NCBI RefSeq assembly: GCF_030272615.1
Contig: NC_081405.1
Location: 608,828,677 to 608,892,676 of the forward strand
Length of the DNA stretch: 64,000 bases
Direction of reading: 5' to 3'
Source: Cryptomeria japonica
Lineage: Eukaryota > Streptophyta > Pinopsida > Cupressales > Cupressaceae
Shown: one piece after another, positions 48,744-59,459 of the stretch
Layout: each line of letters begins with the position of its first letter
Numbering within the stretch: the first letter of the stretch is position 1
Notes under the pieces: generated by a model
Database searches by the model: none
What the model was told of the DNA's origin: nothing
What the model saw: only the letters and a program-made list of their open reading frames with translations
Made by a program: the position numbers and the translations under genes

Positions 48744-50017
48744 ATGGAAAACACTCGGACCAATGCTTTCCAAAATGCTTTCAATGTTATTCCTCAATCA
48801 GTCACACCCAGAATTACATACGATGTTTTTATCAATCATCGCGGAATCGACTCGAAGGAAACCCTGGCGAGTCTCATTTACCACAATCTCCAAAACAAGG
48901 GCTACAATGCCTTCTTAGACAAGAAATCTATTCAGGTGGGAAAGAGAATACCCAAATCAATATTGGGGGCTATTCGCACAGCTTCTGTGCACGTAGCCAT
49001 TTTCTCGGCCAACTATGCAAACTCAACATGGTGTCTGAAGGAACTCTATCTTATGCTCAAGAGTGGGGTACCAATAGTTCCCGTTTTCTGCGGAGTTCAG
49101 CCTTCCGAACTTCGCATGAAAGACGAAGACGGAGAATATGCTCGAGCTTTCCAGATTCACAAGCGCACTAGAAAAATCAGGGTACAAAAGCTTAAGAAAT
49201 GGAAGAAGGCTCTGAGTAAGGTTTCACGTATACATGGCTATATTTTCAAAGGGTAACGTTCGATGTAAACTCATGCCTGCTGATTGATGTAAACTTTTAA
49301 CGATCATAAAGTCAAAAATAGTTTATGGAATTATCATTCTTATTATTTTCAATTTTTCTCTTTCAATCTTTCTTTCATTTAAGAGGTTGACGAGCTCATC
49401 TAATTTCTTAACAGTTTCTTCACTGACTAAGCTGTACTAAAAGTCTATTGTCAAGCTATTGACATGTTGTATCTACTTCATAATAAAGTATTTTTCTGAT
49501 TCTATTGTTCAAATATTACAAAGGATAAATACCTTTCTTTCTTTACTTCTTTAAATCTTCTCCACTGTCCTATTTCAAATGGAAGTTGATGATAGTTAGT
49601 TGTTAGCTGAGAAATAAGGATTTTGGCTCTTCAAAGAATACTAGTTCAATTGTTAATGATCATACGTAGGGTTGAATTACTGAAGACAATATTTCTTCTT
49701 TTCCACTTTATTTCATAAATGTTTTTAGATATTGTTCATAACAAAAACTTTTATCTCTTTGTAATTGATGAAACATGAATTCAAATAGATATTTCATTTG
49801 TTCATATATTTTCTATTTTCTATTTTCTTTTCTTTAGTGTTTTTGCTGTGCTTTTTTTTGGGTTTCCTTAGAGCGACTAGCCTCCTACGCTTACTTATGC
49901 AGGTTGTTTTTAATTATCTGCTTTGTTGTGTTTGCCAGGGACCAGGGAGAGATGCTGGAGCAAATTGCAACTTCCGTACTTCAACATATTAATGCTGCTA
50001 AACATCTGAGACAGTAG
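48744..50017 (+). CDS. TIR-domain gene (TIR2), two exons, intact
   Basis: Exon 1 (48744-49252) starts MENTRTNAFQ and encodes a complete TIR domain, residues about 25-165: YDVFINHRG (strand A), FLDKKSIQVGKRIP (BB loop), SVHVAIFSANYANS, then WCLKEL with the catalytic-position Glu at residue 100, and IVPVFCGVQPSELR. The donor is AAAGG/GTAACG, the acceptor TTTGCCAG at 49938. Exon 2 (49939-50017) reads DQGEMLEQIATSVLQHIN and ends HLRQ-TAG. Total 195 residues; intron 686 bp, phase 2. Exon 2 resembles the linker that joins TIR to NB-ARC in TNL receptors but stops before any NB-ARC motif, so this is a TIR-only protein or a truncated TNL. Such proteins act as NADase signalling modules, usually with EDS1-family partners (family knowledge). 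A second frame over the same DNA (48719-49171) is a shadow. Splicing is inferred from consensus and from agreement with TIR1. Confidence 0.85.
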
Positions 50018-50089
50018 CTTCATTGTTCATTATGCAGAAAGTCATGGTTCGAAAATAACTGAAAGCGTGTTAAAACAATACCCATATCG

Positions 50090-50183
50090 GACGGGTATAA
50101 AGCCGTCTGTCTGTAACGCTGTAGGCATAATTAAGTGCCGAGTTCGAATCTCCACCACCCGTCAAGGATTATATACTTTAGAG
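50090..50183 (+). mobile_element. tRNA-derived SINE-like insert with 17-bp target duplication
   Basis: AAACAATACCCATATCG occurs at 50073-50089 and again, identical, at 50184-50200. Between them lie 94 bp beginning GACGGGT and containing ACCCGTC 67 bases later, which pair as a 7-bp acceptor-like stem. An AGTTCGAATCT word (around 50141) is a pol III B-box/T-loop, and an A-box-like stretch follows the start. The 74-nt head has tRNA length, but T-stem pairing is poor. A 20-base tail without poly(A) completes the insert. The exact long duplication is typical of LINE-mobilised SINEs. It lies 72 bp past the TIR2 stop, probably within its 3' UTR. Confidence 0.75.
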
Positions 50184-50200
50184 AAACAATACCCATATCG

Positions 50201-52552
50201 TTAAATGGTTATCTGATGAATCGCCTTTGCATAGTGAAGTCTGTAAGGCCTGGCTGACAGTCAATGTTTGTAAATATGTTTGTTTATGTGGGTTTACAAT
50301 TTTATGAATTGTTTATGATTCCTCCGACTGAATACAATTTTTTGTTTTCCATCTACGACAACGATGAAATTGATTACACAACAATGTTATTGATATATTG
50401 TTATTTCTTCAGGGAAGAGATTCGAGTACCTATTCAAAACAAAAGTTTGTTAGCTTTTCTTCTTCCTTAATGTTTCACAAACAACAGATCATATCGTTCC
50501 AGCAAACCTTTCGACCTGCTTGTTAGCTTTATAGTAAAAACCTATCACCAAATTATAGTACTGTACTGTATTTTACGGGTTAGGAATAAACAAGCTAGCA
50601 GAAAATTGAGATCCATTATCATCTTTGGAACATGCTTTTCATTAGTCTTCACATTGTTCTACGCTACCATCGTCATTAGTTAAGATTCCGACTCTTATAT
50701 TGTAATATTTGATGAATGTCTAAATTATTTTATCTTGAGATTTCTTTCTTCATATTTCTTGTAGAAATGAGAAGATATCTTGGATACATCATGGTTTTTT
50801 CTCTCTTTTAAGGGGTTGAGAAGTGGTGTTTTTCGATCTTGGACTATCTATAGCATTTCATGTCAAGCATCCACCATTAATATAACAAATTCCCATTCAA
50901 CGTGTTCATCTAAACTTCTCTTTTTATTTTCTATTATGGAAAAACTTTTTTTTTTAACATTGAGTTTTATCTTTTCTTATCTCTCAAAGAGAATCTTTCA
51001 TGTTTTCCTTTTTTTAAGGACTTTTTTACTAACTTTCATGTTTTCTTTCATTGAGAGGATTTTTTTACTCAGTTTTTTTTTTTTTTTTTTTGTCTTTATG
51101 AGAGATTCAGTTATACATAGATATTTAATCAAGTATTGTAGATGGGACCCATTTTTACATCAAGTATTGTAGATGGGACTCATTTTTGCATCTTTGTATA
51201 TATATTTTTTCTTTACGTTTCTCTTCAGGGGTGATTTTAGTATGAATATAGGTATTTTTATAACCATTTCTACTATTGGATTTTATTAAAAAAAATCACT
51301 TAATTTTCTATTTATAGATCTAATAGATGCAGAATCTATTGGCACTTGTTAAAAAATATAGGTAAATAATCGAACTGAGAAGTTATTGATTTAAAATAAA
51401 AAATCATAATTTTATTAACAATTATATTTATATACAATGAACACAAATTTTCAAAATTAATAAATATATGCTCTTTCCTATCCATCAATTTATTCCATGT
51501 ATATGAAAGATATGCAAATTCATCTTCCTTAAGACTTGTGATATGCCACAACACCCTAAACATTTACATATAATTTATTAAACATATAGTGGAAATAGTT
51601 AGTTCTCTTTAGTAATGAATTGGATCAAGTTTCTTGGTGAGGTAAACACATCTAACATTAGAACTCATGATATGTACAAATATTTGTTCAAAATCTTATT
51701 ATTGCTATGTGAATATTCCACTACTCAATCTTCATAATGCAAAGCACCTTTTTCAAATTTTTGATAGTAAATTCACCAATTTTTGTTATGATAAGAATTT
51801 AAACTAAAATATTAAAAACTTTCACTATACAATTACTTAAAAATCTAAACAAGTATAACATTTCAAGAAAAACTTAAATTTATTTTAATATATTTTTTAA
51901 AAAATTTCTTGATAGAAAGTAAGCTTTTAAGTAGAATGACGAATTCTCATTGATAAAATATTAATTCGGCATCTATATTGTAGATCAACATTAGATTTTG
52001 ATCCCTAGAAAGATGATTTCTCTATGATTAAGTACTAGTTTGGCATCTATATTGCGAATCAACGTTAGCTTTTGATCCCTAAATATGACCAAAGTATAAG
52101 CATAAAGTAATGAAATGAAATGACTCCAAATTTTTATAGATGTACACATGTGTGAACATTAGTGTTAGAAAACAATAAAATTATAATGAAAAGTGAATGG
52201 ATTTGTAAAAGAACTATGGGAGCACTTTAGACACTAATTGTAAATAGTAATTTTCTTTTATGTTTTAAGAGTTAGTGACAATAATTTGACATTATCTTAA
52301 ATAAAAATTTATTGGTTTGGTATCTTCTTTTAAATCAATGAACATGGTTTTGAAGAATTTTTTTTAGTATTCAAACACATGGTCCTATGTGTTGAAATCA
52401 TATTGCTTCTTTAAAAGAAAGGTTAACTGACAAAAGATATATTAAACTAGATATATATCTTTGATGATGAATTATTGATGATTTCATTGATTTACAATTG
52501 ATCTCATCATGTTCTAGTAAAATACATACTTATATATTTCATATTGTTTTTG
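50201..52552. other. AT-rich flank of TIR2, no gene seen
   Basis: Frames such as 50264-50470 and 50780-51172 are hydrophobic AT-rich translation without domains. Includes T-rich runs around 50945-51095. Confidence 0.45.
51955..52090. repeat. Small tandem duplication, 74-bp period
   Basis: GGCATCTATATTGTAGATCAAC at 51968 recurs as GGCATCTATATTGCGAATCAAC at 52042, each followed by TTTTGATCCCTA. About 50 bp of each copy is alignable. Confidence 0.7.
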
Positions 52553-53455
52553 AATAGGGTAAAATAGGTTTTGAAGGGACCCTGAAACAATTTACATTTA
52601 AACAGTTGCCATCAAATAATAGGCAAGATATTCTGGTAAAAAATCATAGGTTTTAGAAATAACCCAAAACCTTCTGGACTTATGGGCATCTAAATTTCAA
52701 AACAAAAGTTTGCAAACAAAATAAATAGGAAGACCCAACATCTACAAAACAACCAATACAAGCCAAACAACACATCTAAAAAATTAGAACCAAGCTGGCA
52801 GAAATAAATGGTCTAAAACAACAAACACTAGACCTTAGAAAACATAGATCGCGGGTTTATCAAGCACCCTCAGCCAAAAAGAAGGGTTTTCCCAGGCTCC
52901 TCCACAACCTATAATAGTATGTCTTGGCCACAACAAACCAAGATTGAACCTAACCAAAAACAAAAACTGGCCAAACATGGCCCTTTAATATTTTCAGCAT
53001 GTAGTCTATTCCTAACATGAACAAGAGACATAGGGTTTTTCCAGGATCACTCAACCATAAAAGTGGGTTTAACAAGGCTCCCACAACCTGAACGAGTGGG
53101 TTTTACAAGGCTACCACAATCAAAAAAGGCCCAGACAACAACATCTCCTCTTGAAGGCACTTTCTGGGACAAACGGTTTTGAAAAGGCACCCGAAACCTC
53201 CTACAAAGAAAACCAAGAGGATTTTGACAAGCTCCCTCAATGAGCAACACAAACAACATCAACTTGAAAAGATCCTCAACCCACAACCCATGTAGGCACT
53301 CCACCTCCATAGGAAAAGAAATCATCTAAGATAGAGATCCATAGGAGTGGACAAGAGGATCTAAAAAAATCCCATGTGGGTTTTCAAAAGGCACCCAAAA
53401 CCTTTATCATGAAGAAGACCAAAACTAAGAACATAGGGCTTGCCAAGATCACCAC
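52553..53455 (-). repeat. Region built from about ten copies of a 20-25 base phrase
   Basis: On the plus strand a phrase of the form GGGTTTTxxxAAGGCxCCCACAACC recurs irregularly, at about 52569, 52852, 52884, 53034, 53062, 53096, 53168, 53218, 53381 and 53437. On the minus strand it reads GGTTGTGGGAGCCTTGTTAA. The same phrase occurs singly in the retroposon-like blocks at 28.6 and 39.96 kb. No domain is encoded; the minus-strand frame 53325-53047 is translation of the phrase. The block is bounded on the right by the copia LTR at 53456. Confidence 0.6.
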
Positions 53456-53984
53456 TGTTGGCAACAATAATGAAAGAAAACTGAGAGGGGGAGGGTGGAT
53501 CAGTTTTCACTGGTATAACAAACTTAACCACATATACAAATCTGATTAACTACAACAACAACAAAGATAATAAAATTGATAGCACAACATACAACACCAA
53601 GATTTTGACATGGAAAACCCAGTTAAGGAAAAAAACACGGTGGGAACCTACCCACAATAAGATGATACTTTGCAATAGTATGTGAAAATAATTACAATGG
53701 GAAATCCACCCGCATTTCACCACACTACCTAGATCTCATTACTCAAGATAAAATAACTCAGAAGACTACAATCATCAAAGAAGTCTGACTGACTTACAAC
53801 AAGATTCAGTCTACAAGCCGGAAGAAATGAACAACAATAATAGCATCTGCTAATGCCTTATGATAGTTCTCTTTAAGCATATTTATCTTCTCTACACCAA
53901 TCTCTGCTCAATACTCCCTTTGTTCACACATACACCACTCCCTAATAATGCAGACACAACCTTGATACCTAAATTACATAAATA
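53456..53984 (-). repeat. Copia 3' LTR, distal piece
   Basis: 529 bp carrying the LTR 3' terminus (TGTTGGCAAC on the plus strand at 53456). It was separated from its other piece (61744-62526) by the gypsy-like insertion. AAATA (53980-53984) is the left target copy. Confidence 0.75.
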
Positions 53985-54915
53985 TGAAGAGGATAAAATC
54001 GTGAAAGGTGAGATTAGATTGTTAGAAATCCAAAGAAACTTTCAAAATGCAAATAAAACCATTTTCTACCTTGCAAGCTATCATCTCCCTCAGATTGAGC
54101 TTGATGAAGGTGCCCCTTGATGATGCTCCACTTGATGTGGATTGATCTCCTTTGTGCTCAACAAGATAGATTGATGGATTGGATTTGGATTGAAAGATTA
54201 AGGATGGATGGATTTGATAGAGGATTATGAAGAGAGTGTGATAGGTGGAGAATTTGATAGAATAAGGATAGAAGAATGGAAGATCCTTTCTGAGGAAATG
54301 ATCATCCAACTTATAGATTGGAGGAAGCCAAGGAAGGGCCAAGATTTATTTCCTTATGGATGGTTGAGATTAATTTGAGATAGAAGGCATGGATCAAGGG
54401 TGCCTTGGGAAAATAAACAGGAATATTAAATTCCTTGGGAAAAGCGGGGAGAAATTTGAATTTCAAACATGAGGAATTAAAAATTCCAAAATAAGGATGC
54501 AATGAGGGGTTCAAAGAAATTTGAATTTCTTTGAGAGACTCAATGTTGATGTGACATGAGTGGGAATTAAAAATTGAGGGATAATGATAAGCATGATTAT
54601 GAAAGATTCTAGAAGGATTAATTAGGTTGAGTGGGATTAGGAAAAGTGATTTGTAGGAATCACATGACTATGTTAATTAATTAAAATTAATTAACTGAGT
54701 GGGTTTAGAGGAAATAATTATTGGAGGGGACCTTAGAAGAATAGGAGAATAATTAATTTATTTGATAAATTAATTATTGGAAAATAGTGATAGAATTAAT
54801 TAAATTAGATTTAATTGATTCTGAGAGGAATGAGGACAACACAATTAAATTAATTAATTATGTTAATAGGCTTAAATTAATTCAATATGAATTTAATTAA
54901 TTTTAGGTGTCTGCA
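53985..54915 (-). repeat. 3' LTR of the nested gypsy-like element
   Basis: 931 bp; contains the same CATGAGTGGGAATTAAAAATT and TTAATTAATTAAAATTAATT words as its partner, and shows scattered transitions and small indels relative to it. Confidence 0.88.
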
Positions 54916-56781
54916 TTTTGCCCCTCTTTGATATAGCATCGTGAAATGATGTTATATCAAAGAAGAATAAAACATAGTGGAAGAAAAGGAAAAGTACTAG
55001 TAGCATGATGCCCCAGTCATGAGATGAGGAAGAATGATAAGGAGGAAGGATGATGGGGAAGTAGTTGTATGTCCCCTTGAGAGGACATGTGGGTTCAAAG
55101 AACATGGGTGTGCTCTTGAAAGGACTTAAATGAATAAGTGATGAAAGGATGAAGATAAAGAAAGAGGGAACTAGGATGGGTTGGAGTGTTGTGAATGAAT
55201 GAAACAAAGAAATGATAAATAGATTGGATTTCTTTTTGAGCAAATAGAAAAAAAACCTAAATTTAATATTGCCATGGATAGTCTACACCACTGATTATAA
55301 GAACCAGGATAATATGAAGATCCGAGGCGTGTAATCATGCTTAGTCAAATAGGAATGCCTTGCACACAATCATGCAAGTGTTGATAAACACTAATGTAGG
55401 GTTGTCGGTTCGTACAAGAAAGACCTTCACACACACCATGCCATGAAAAATATACCCCATTATACATTAGCCAAGACATACTAAGATATATGGTGATTAA
55501 GGCAGTCCTGAACAAGTATAGTCCTGGGACACAAGATGAAAACAAAGAGAAAAGCTTAAGCATACAAACAACATACACATGACCAACTTACATCTCTTTC
55601 CAAGAGTAGGACATGGATTTGGATAAACTTCTAGACTAGGGAAGGAGGCATCCTGACGGGCAGGTGATGGATTGATTGATGGATGACAAAGGACAAGTTG
55701 GATGTGCAAGATCTGTAGATGAGAGGATTGGCACTTGGATTTTATTAGCAAAGTTAGTGCAAGCTTAGGTAGGAGGGGAAAGCTCGGTTTGATGGATTGG
55801 ATATGATTAGAAGAAGGATAAATGATTAGATAGCATGAAAAGGGGGATGGATGATTGAATAGGATTGGATTGGGGATGGGATTATTGATTAAATTGGAAG
55901 AGGTGGAGAATATGATTGTATGAGATAAGATTGGATTAGAAATTGGATTGGAATTTGGATTGGATGTGGTGGATTAGTGGATAGGATTTGATTTAATGGA
56001 ACCAATGTGTTGGTAAGGGGATGGATGAATGGAAGGAGGGAGTTATTGTTTGGATAGATGGATCAAGTGGATGGATAGGAATTGGAGGAGTGGAGGGTAG
56101 GGTGATGGAGATCCAAGGACTATGTAGCAAAGGAGTGAAATGCGCCACACTAGAGGTAGTGGAATTAAGGATACAAGGATGTTGGGAAAAGATGTATGAG
56201 GTAGAAGAATAATGTGTAATGGATATGGATGGTAGAGGATTAAGGCTTGAATTCATTTTGATAGGATGAGGGATATGAGATGGAGGATATGGATATGATA
56301 GTCAAGATCAAAGATAGGAAAGGAGAATGGACTTAGATATGATGTAGATGGATGGTAGGATTGCGTGGATGAAGCTTTCCCCCAAGTGTAGAGTGCAAGG
56401 GGATGAGGAGATTACACATGGCACTTTTTTACCAAGTTTTCATCATGGTACTTACCAAAGGCTCCACAAGAAGTGGTTTTCACCATTGGATGAAATGATT
56501 TTTCTTTACTTTTTTCTGATTTTTTTTTGGTATTTTTTTTATTTTTTTATTTTTTGAATTTTTGAATTTTTGGAATAGTTTGGATGGATAAGGATGAGGA
56601 TGAGTAAATGTGGAAGATAGTGCATGTATGAAAGAGGAAGGGAGGACTCAAGAATCTAGTTCCATAAATGGTATCCCTTAGTATTTCTTTGAAGTGGAGG
56701 TATGCTCATAGATGTTGGTAAGAATAATTAGGGAGATGAAATGGATAGGGGATGGAAGATAAGGATTTGGAAAGGATTGGA
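54916..56781 (-). other. Gypsy-like interior, 3' non-coding part
   Basis: GATGGATGG-type low-complexity DNA on the plus strand. Minus-strand frames (for example 56256-55993 and 55243-54893) are Pro/Ser/Ile-rich translation of this composition, with no domain. Confidence 0.5.
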
Positions 56782-57961
56782 CTAATGGAATGGGATTGTG
56801 AAAAGTGGATGGTGGATAATGGATGGGGTTTTGAAGAATTTGTGGAAGATCAACATTGGCACACACCTTGAAGGGTGGTGGAGTAGTGAAGGAGAGTGTT
56901 TTGAATTAGATGGGGGATACAGTGTGGATTTTGGAAAAATGACGACCCAAAATAGAAGAAGGGGATGATGAAGTTGGGATGGTGGATTTTGGGACATAAG
57001 GACCCAAAATGGATTTTGAAGCTGGAGGAGTGTTAGATGGAGGATTGGAGGACTTATGAATGGATGGAGGTTTTGGATTAACAAGTTTGGATGCCAATTT
57101 TGATTTTCCTTTGGGATGCATTGCTTCTTTGGGAATCCACATAGTTTTTGATTTTTTCTTTTGGGGTCTTTGTGGTCTTTTTGATTTTTCTCTCTTTCGG
57201 ATCACATTTTTCTTTTGAGCATGTCCTTTTGAGGGGACATGTTGATCCTTTAATTTTTGTAGATTTTGAGCTTTATGCTTTTTAGATTGGGCATCCAAAT
57301 TGCTTCCAATAGAAATGGGATGGGTGCATGAGGATGAATGACTTAAGTATTTTATGGATGGTGGGATGATGAAAGGAGAGTGTTGGGAGGAATTCAATGT
57401 TGTGTCTGTTTGTTGATCTTGCTTAGGGATAGTGGATGGAGGGATGTAAGGACCCAAAATGGATGGAAGGAATGGAGGATTTAGTTTTGGAATATCGGGT
57501 CCGAAAATGGATATGGATGACAAGGGATAACGGGATTTTGATTTGTATGAAGGAAATTTGGATTTAGGAGGAATAGAGGATGTACCAACATCTTGAGAAT
57601 TGTCTTGAAGACCCTTATTATTTTAGAAACAAGATGCGAGTCCATTTTGAGGGGGATGAGCCGTGGAAGGAATATTAGGATCTTTAGATGGAATGGGATC
57701 ATGACATGGAGATGAAGGGATACTTTGATCTTGACTAGGAAGGGTATCATGAGATGGAGTGGGAGGGGTGATTAGACCATGAGATTGAAGAGGATCATGC
57801 GATGGACGGAGAGGGTTGGATAGAGGAATCATATGATCATGAGAGGAAGTGGAGGAAATACCATCATTAGATGGAGTAGAGGGAGATGCATTATGAGATG
57901 GAGAGGATTCTATGCTAGCATGCTTTAGAAGAATCTTTTGGAATGTTTGGAGTTATGGGGA
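56782..57961 (-). pseudogene. Continuation of the Pro/Ser-rich gypsy-like frame, broken
   Basis: Three overlapping minus-strand frames (57832-57623, 57750-57481, 57523-56906) read as one protein interrupted by frameshifts: HDPIPSKDPNIPST, then SSISIFGPDIPK, then LPSILGPYIPPSTIP and later SKSILGPYVPKSTIP. The recurring (S)ILGPY[IV]P motif and a Lys/Arg-rich stretch (KKNVIRKREKSKRPQRPQKKK-like) stand out. The Pro/Ser-rich style matches the frame at 57962-58669 upstream, so they were probably one ORF of over 500 residues. The basic patch might bind nucleic acid, as gag proteins do. No CCHC knuckle seen. Confidence 0.5.
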
Positions 57962-58669
57962 TTATCTGATGGAGTAGGATATGGAAGCTTTGGTGTGAGT
58001 AGGTGGGGAAATGGGGGTATCATGAAGTGTGGAGGATTGGGATTTGTTTTGAGGTGGAGGTGATTGAGGTGGATGGAGGACTTGAGAAGACTTGGCCACT
58101 TTGCTTCGAGGTGAGGATTTTGTCTCCTTTGCTAGCATGTCTTGGATAAGATTATGGATAATGGATCTGGAGGAGGTGGACAATATGGATTTTGGAGGAT
58201 TAGGATTAGATGGAGAATTGGGATTAGATGGGGGATTGGGATTGGATGGAGGATTAGGATAATGGATTTGGTAATTAGGATTAATGATTGGAGGACTATG
58301 GAGTAAAGGATTTGGATGGGGAGTAGAGGTAATGAATGCATTGTAGAAGGATGTGGATTGGGATGTAGATGGGTGGGGAGATGGAGGTATAGATATTGTA
58401 TTAGAGGAGTATGTGGATGAGGGATAATATGGAGATATGGATGGGGGATAAGATGGAGATATGGATGGGGAATAAGATGGATTTCCCTTGTCAATGGTAG
58501 AGAAAGGATAAGAGATGTGGTATAGATTGGGATTGGGTGTAATATGTTGAGATGGGATGGATGAAGGTATGATAGGCGAGTGGGAGATTATGGGTTTAAC
58601 TTGGTAGGCAGATTCATGAACTTCCATGAGCATCTTATCATACCAAGCTTTGAAATTTTGGCTAGTCAT
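57962..58669 (-). CDS. Pro/Ser-rich ORF of nested gypsy-like element, function unknown
   Basis: 235 codons from ATG at 58669. The N-terminus is ordinary sequence (MTSQNFKAWYDKMLMEVHES), then repeats take over: SPSISPSYPPSISPYYPSS and PPSNPNPPSNPNSPSNPN, the latter an 18-bp DNA unit repeated about four times. A basic segment SPRSKVAKSSQ lies near the C-terminus. It is the first sizeable frame after the 5' LTR and leader, the position of gag. I recognise no gag domain, so a gag-like role is inferred from position only. It could be a decayed remnant whose low complexity keeps it open. Confidence 0.45.
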   Translation of the reverse strand: MTSQNFKAWYDKMLMEVHESAYQVKPIISHSPIIPSSIPSQHITPNPNLYHISYPFSTIDKGNPSYSPSISPSYPPSISPYYPSSTYSSNTISIPPSPHPSTSQSTSFYNAFITSTPHPNPLLHSPPIINPNYQIHYPNPPSNPNPPSNPNSPSNPNPPKSILSTSSRSIIHNLIQDMLAKETKSSPRSKVAKSSQVLHPPQSPPPQNKSQSSTLHDTPISPPTHTKASISYSIR

Positions 58670-58739
58670 GTTGAGAGTGAAGGATTATATTGGAATTGGA
58701 TGAATGTGTTTTGGAGGGGAAAGATTATGAAGATGATGT

Positions 58740-59400
58740 TAAATGAAAATGAGGATTAGGACATGGATTGGAATGATGATGGATTATATTTGATTGAAAT
58801 TAATTTGATTGGATTAGTCCTTGGATTAGGACTTGTTTTGATTCAATTGGATTGGTGCTTAAATTAGGACTTGATTTCATTTGATGATTGATTTATTGGA
58901 TTGGATTAAATTGGATTAGATTGGATTTAATTTAATTTTATTTGATTGGATTGGATTGAGTTGGATTGGATCAGTCCTTGGATTAGGACTTGGTGTGATT
59001 GGATTTGATTTGGATTGGTCCTTGGATTAGGACTTGATTGGAATTGGATTGGGTCCTTGGATTAGGACTTGATTGGAATTGATGATGAATTGGATTTGAT
59101 TTGATTAAAGGATTGGACGATTTCTTGATGGAAGATTGGATAATCGGATTAGGAAGATGGATGGATTTGATTGGATTGGAGGGAGGATGATTATGGAAGA
59201 ATGGATAGATAGAAGGAAGAATAAAGGGGGAGGCTACCCAAAGTTGGATGAATGATTTGGACAAAAATATTGGTTGAGGAAGGATGATTGTTTGAATAGA
59301 TGAAACTAGATTGGGGATTGGATAATTTCTTGGATAGATAGAAATGGATTAAAGATTTGATGATGACAAGATGGAATTTGGAAAGAGGGATGATTGATTG
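58740..59400 (-). repeat. GATTGG-rich array in the gypsy-like leader
   Basis: The plus strand is dominated by GGATTGGATTTGATT-type words. A unit containing CCTTGGATTAGGACTTG recurs at about 58819, 58976, 59020 and 59051, with a variant at 58857 (GCTTAAATTAGGACTTGATT). It sits between primer-binding site and first ORF. It looks like an expanded, decaying minisatellite; minus-strand frames here are a by-product of composition. Confidence 0.65.
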
Positions 59401-59459
59401 GCTACTGGGGATGGACTTGGCAAGAGATGTCAAGTAAAGAAAACACAATGGTCAAAAGA

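Noticed and set aside
48719-49171. A 150-codon plus-strand frame overlapping TIR2
   Set aside because: It is the shadow of the TIR exon in another phase, with no domain; the TIR frame explains the sequence.
50090-50163. Functional tRNA gene
   Set aside because: Acceptor-like stem and B box exist, but the T-stem pairs poorly, no convincing anticodon arm can be drawn, and the segment lies inside a target-site duplication.
50780-51172. 130-codon Phe/Leu-rich frame after TIR2 as a membrane protein
   Set aside because: It is translation of T-rich DNA with long T runs and has no supporting signal or splice context.
58132-58494. 120-codon frame inside the Pro/Ser-rich ORF
   Set aside because: Alternative phase of the same short DNA repeats (IPHPYLH-type), no independent evidence.
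58740-59400. CRISPR-like array
   Set aside because: Spacing is irregular, there are no unique spacers of constant length, and the context is a plant retroelement leader.
54893-59448. Numerous minus-strand Pro/Ser/His-rich frames as separate genes
   Set aside because: All lie inside one retroelement and most are overlapping translations of GATGG/GATTGG low-complexity DNA; only the 56.8-58.7 kb set reads as one ORF.
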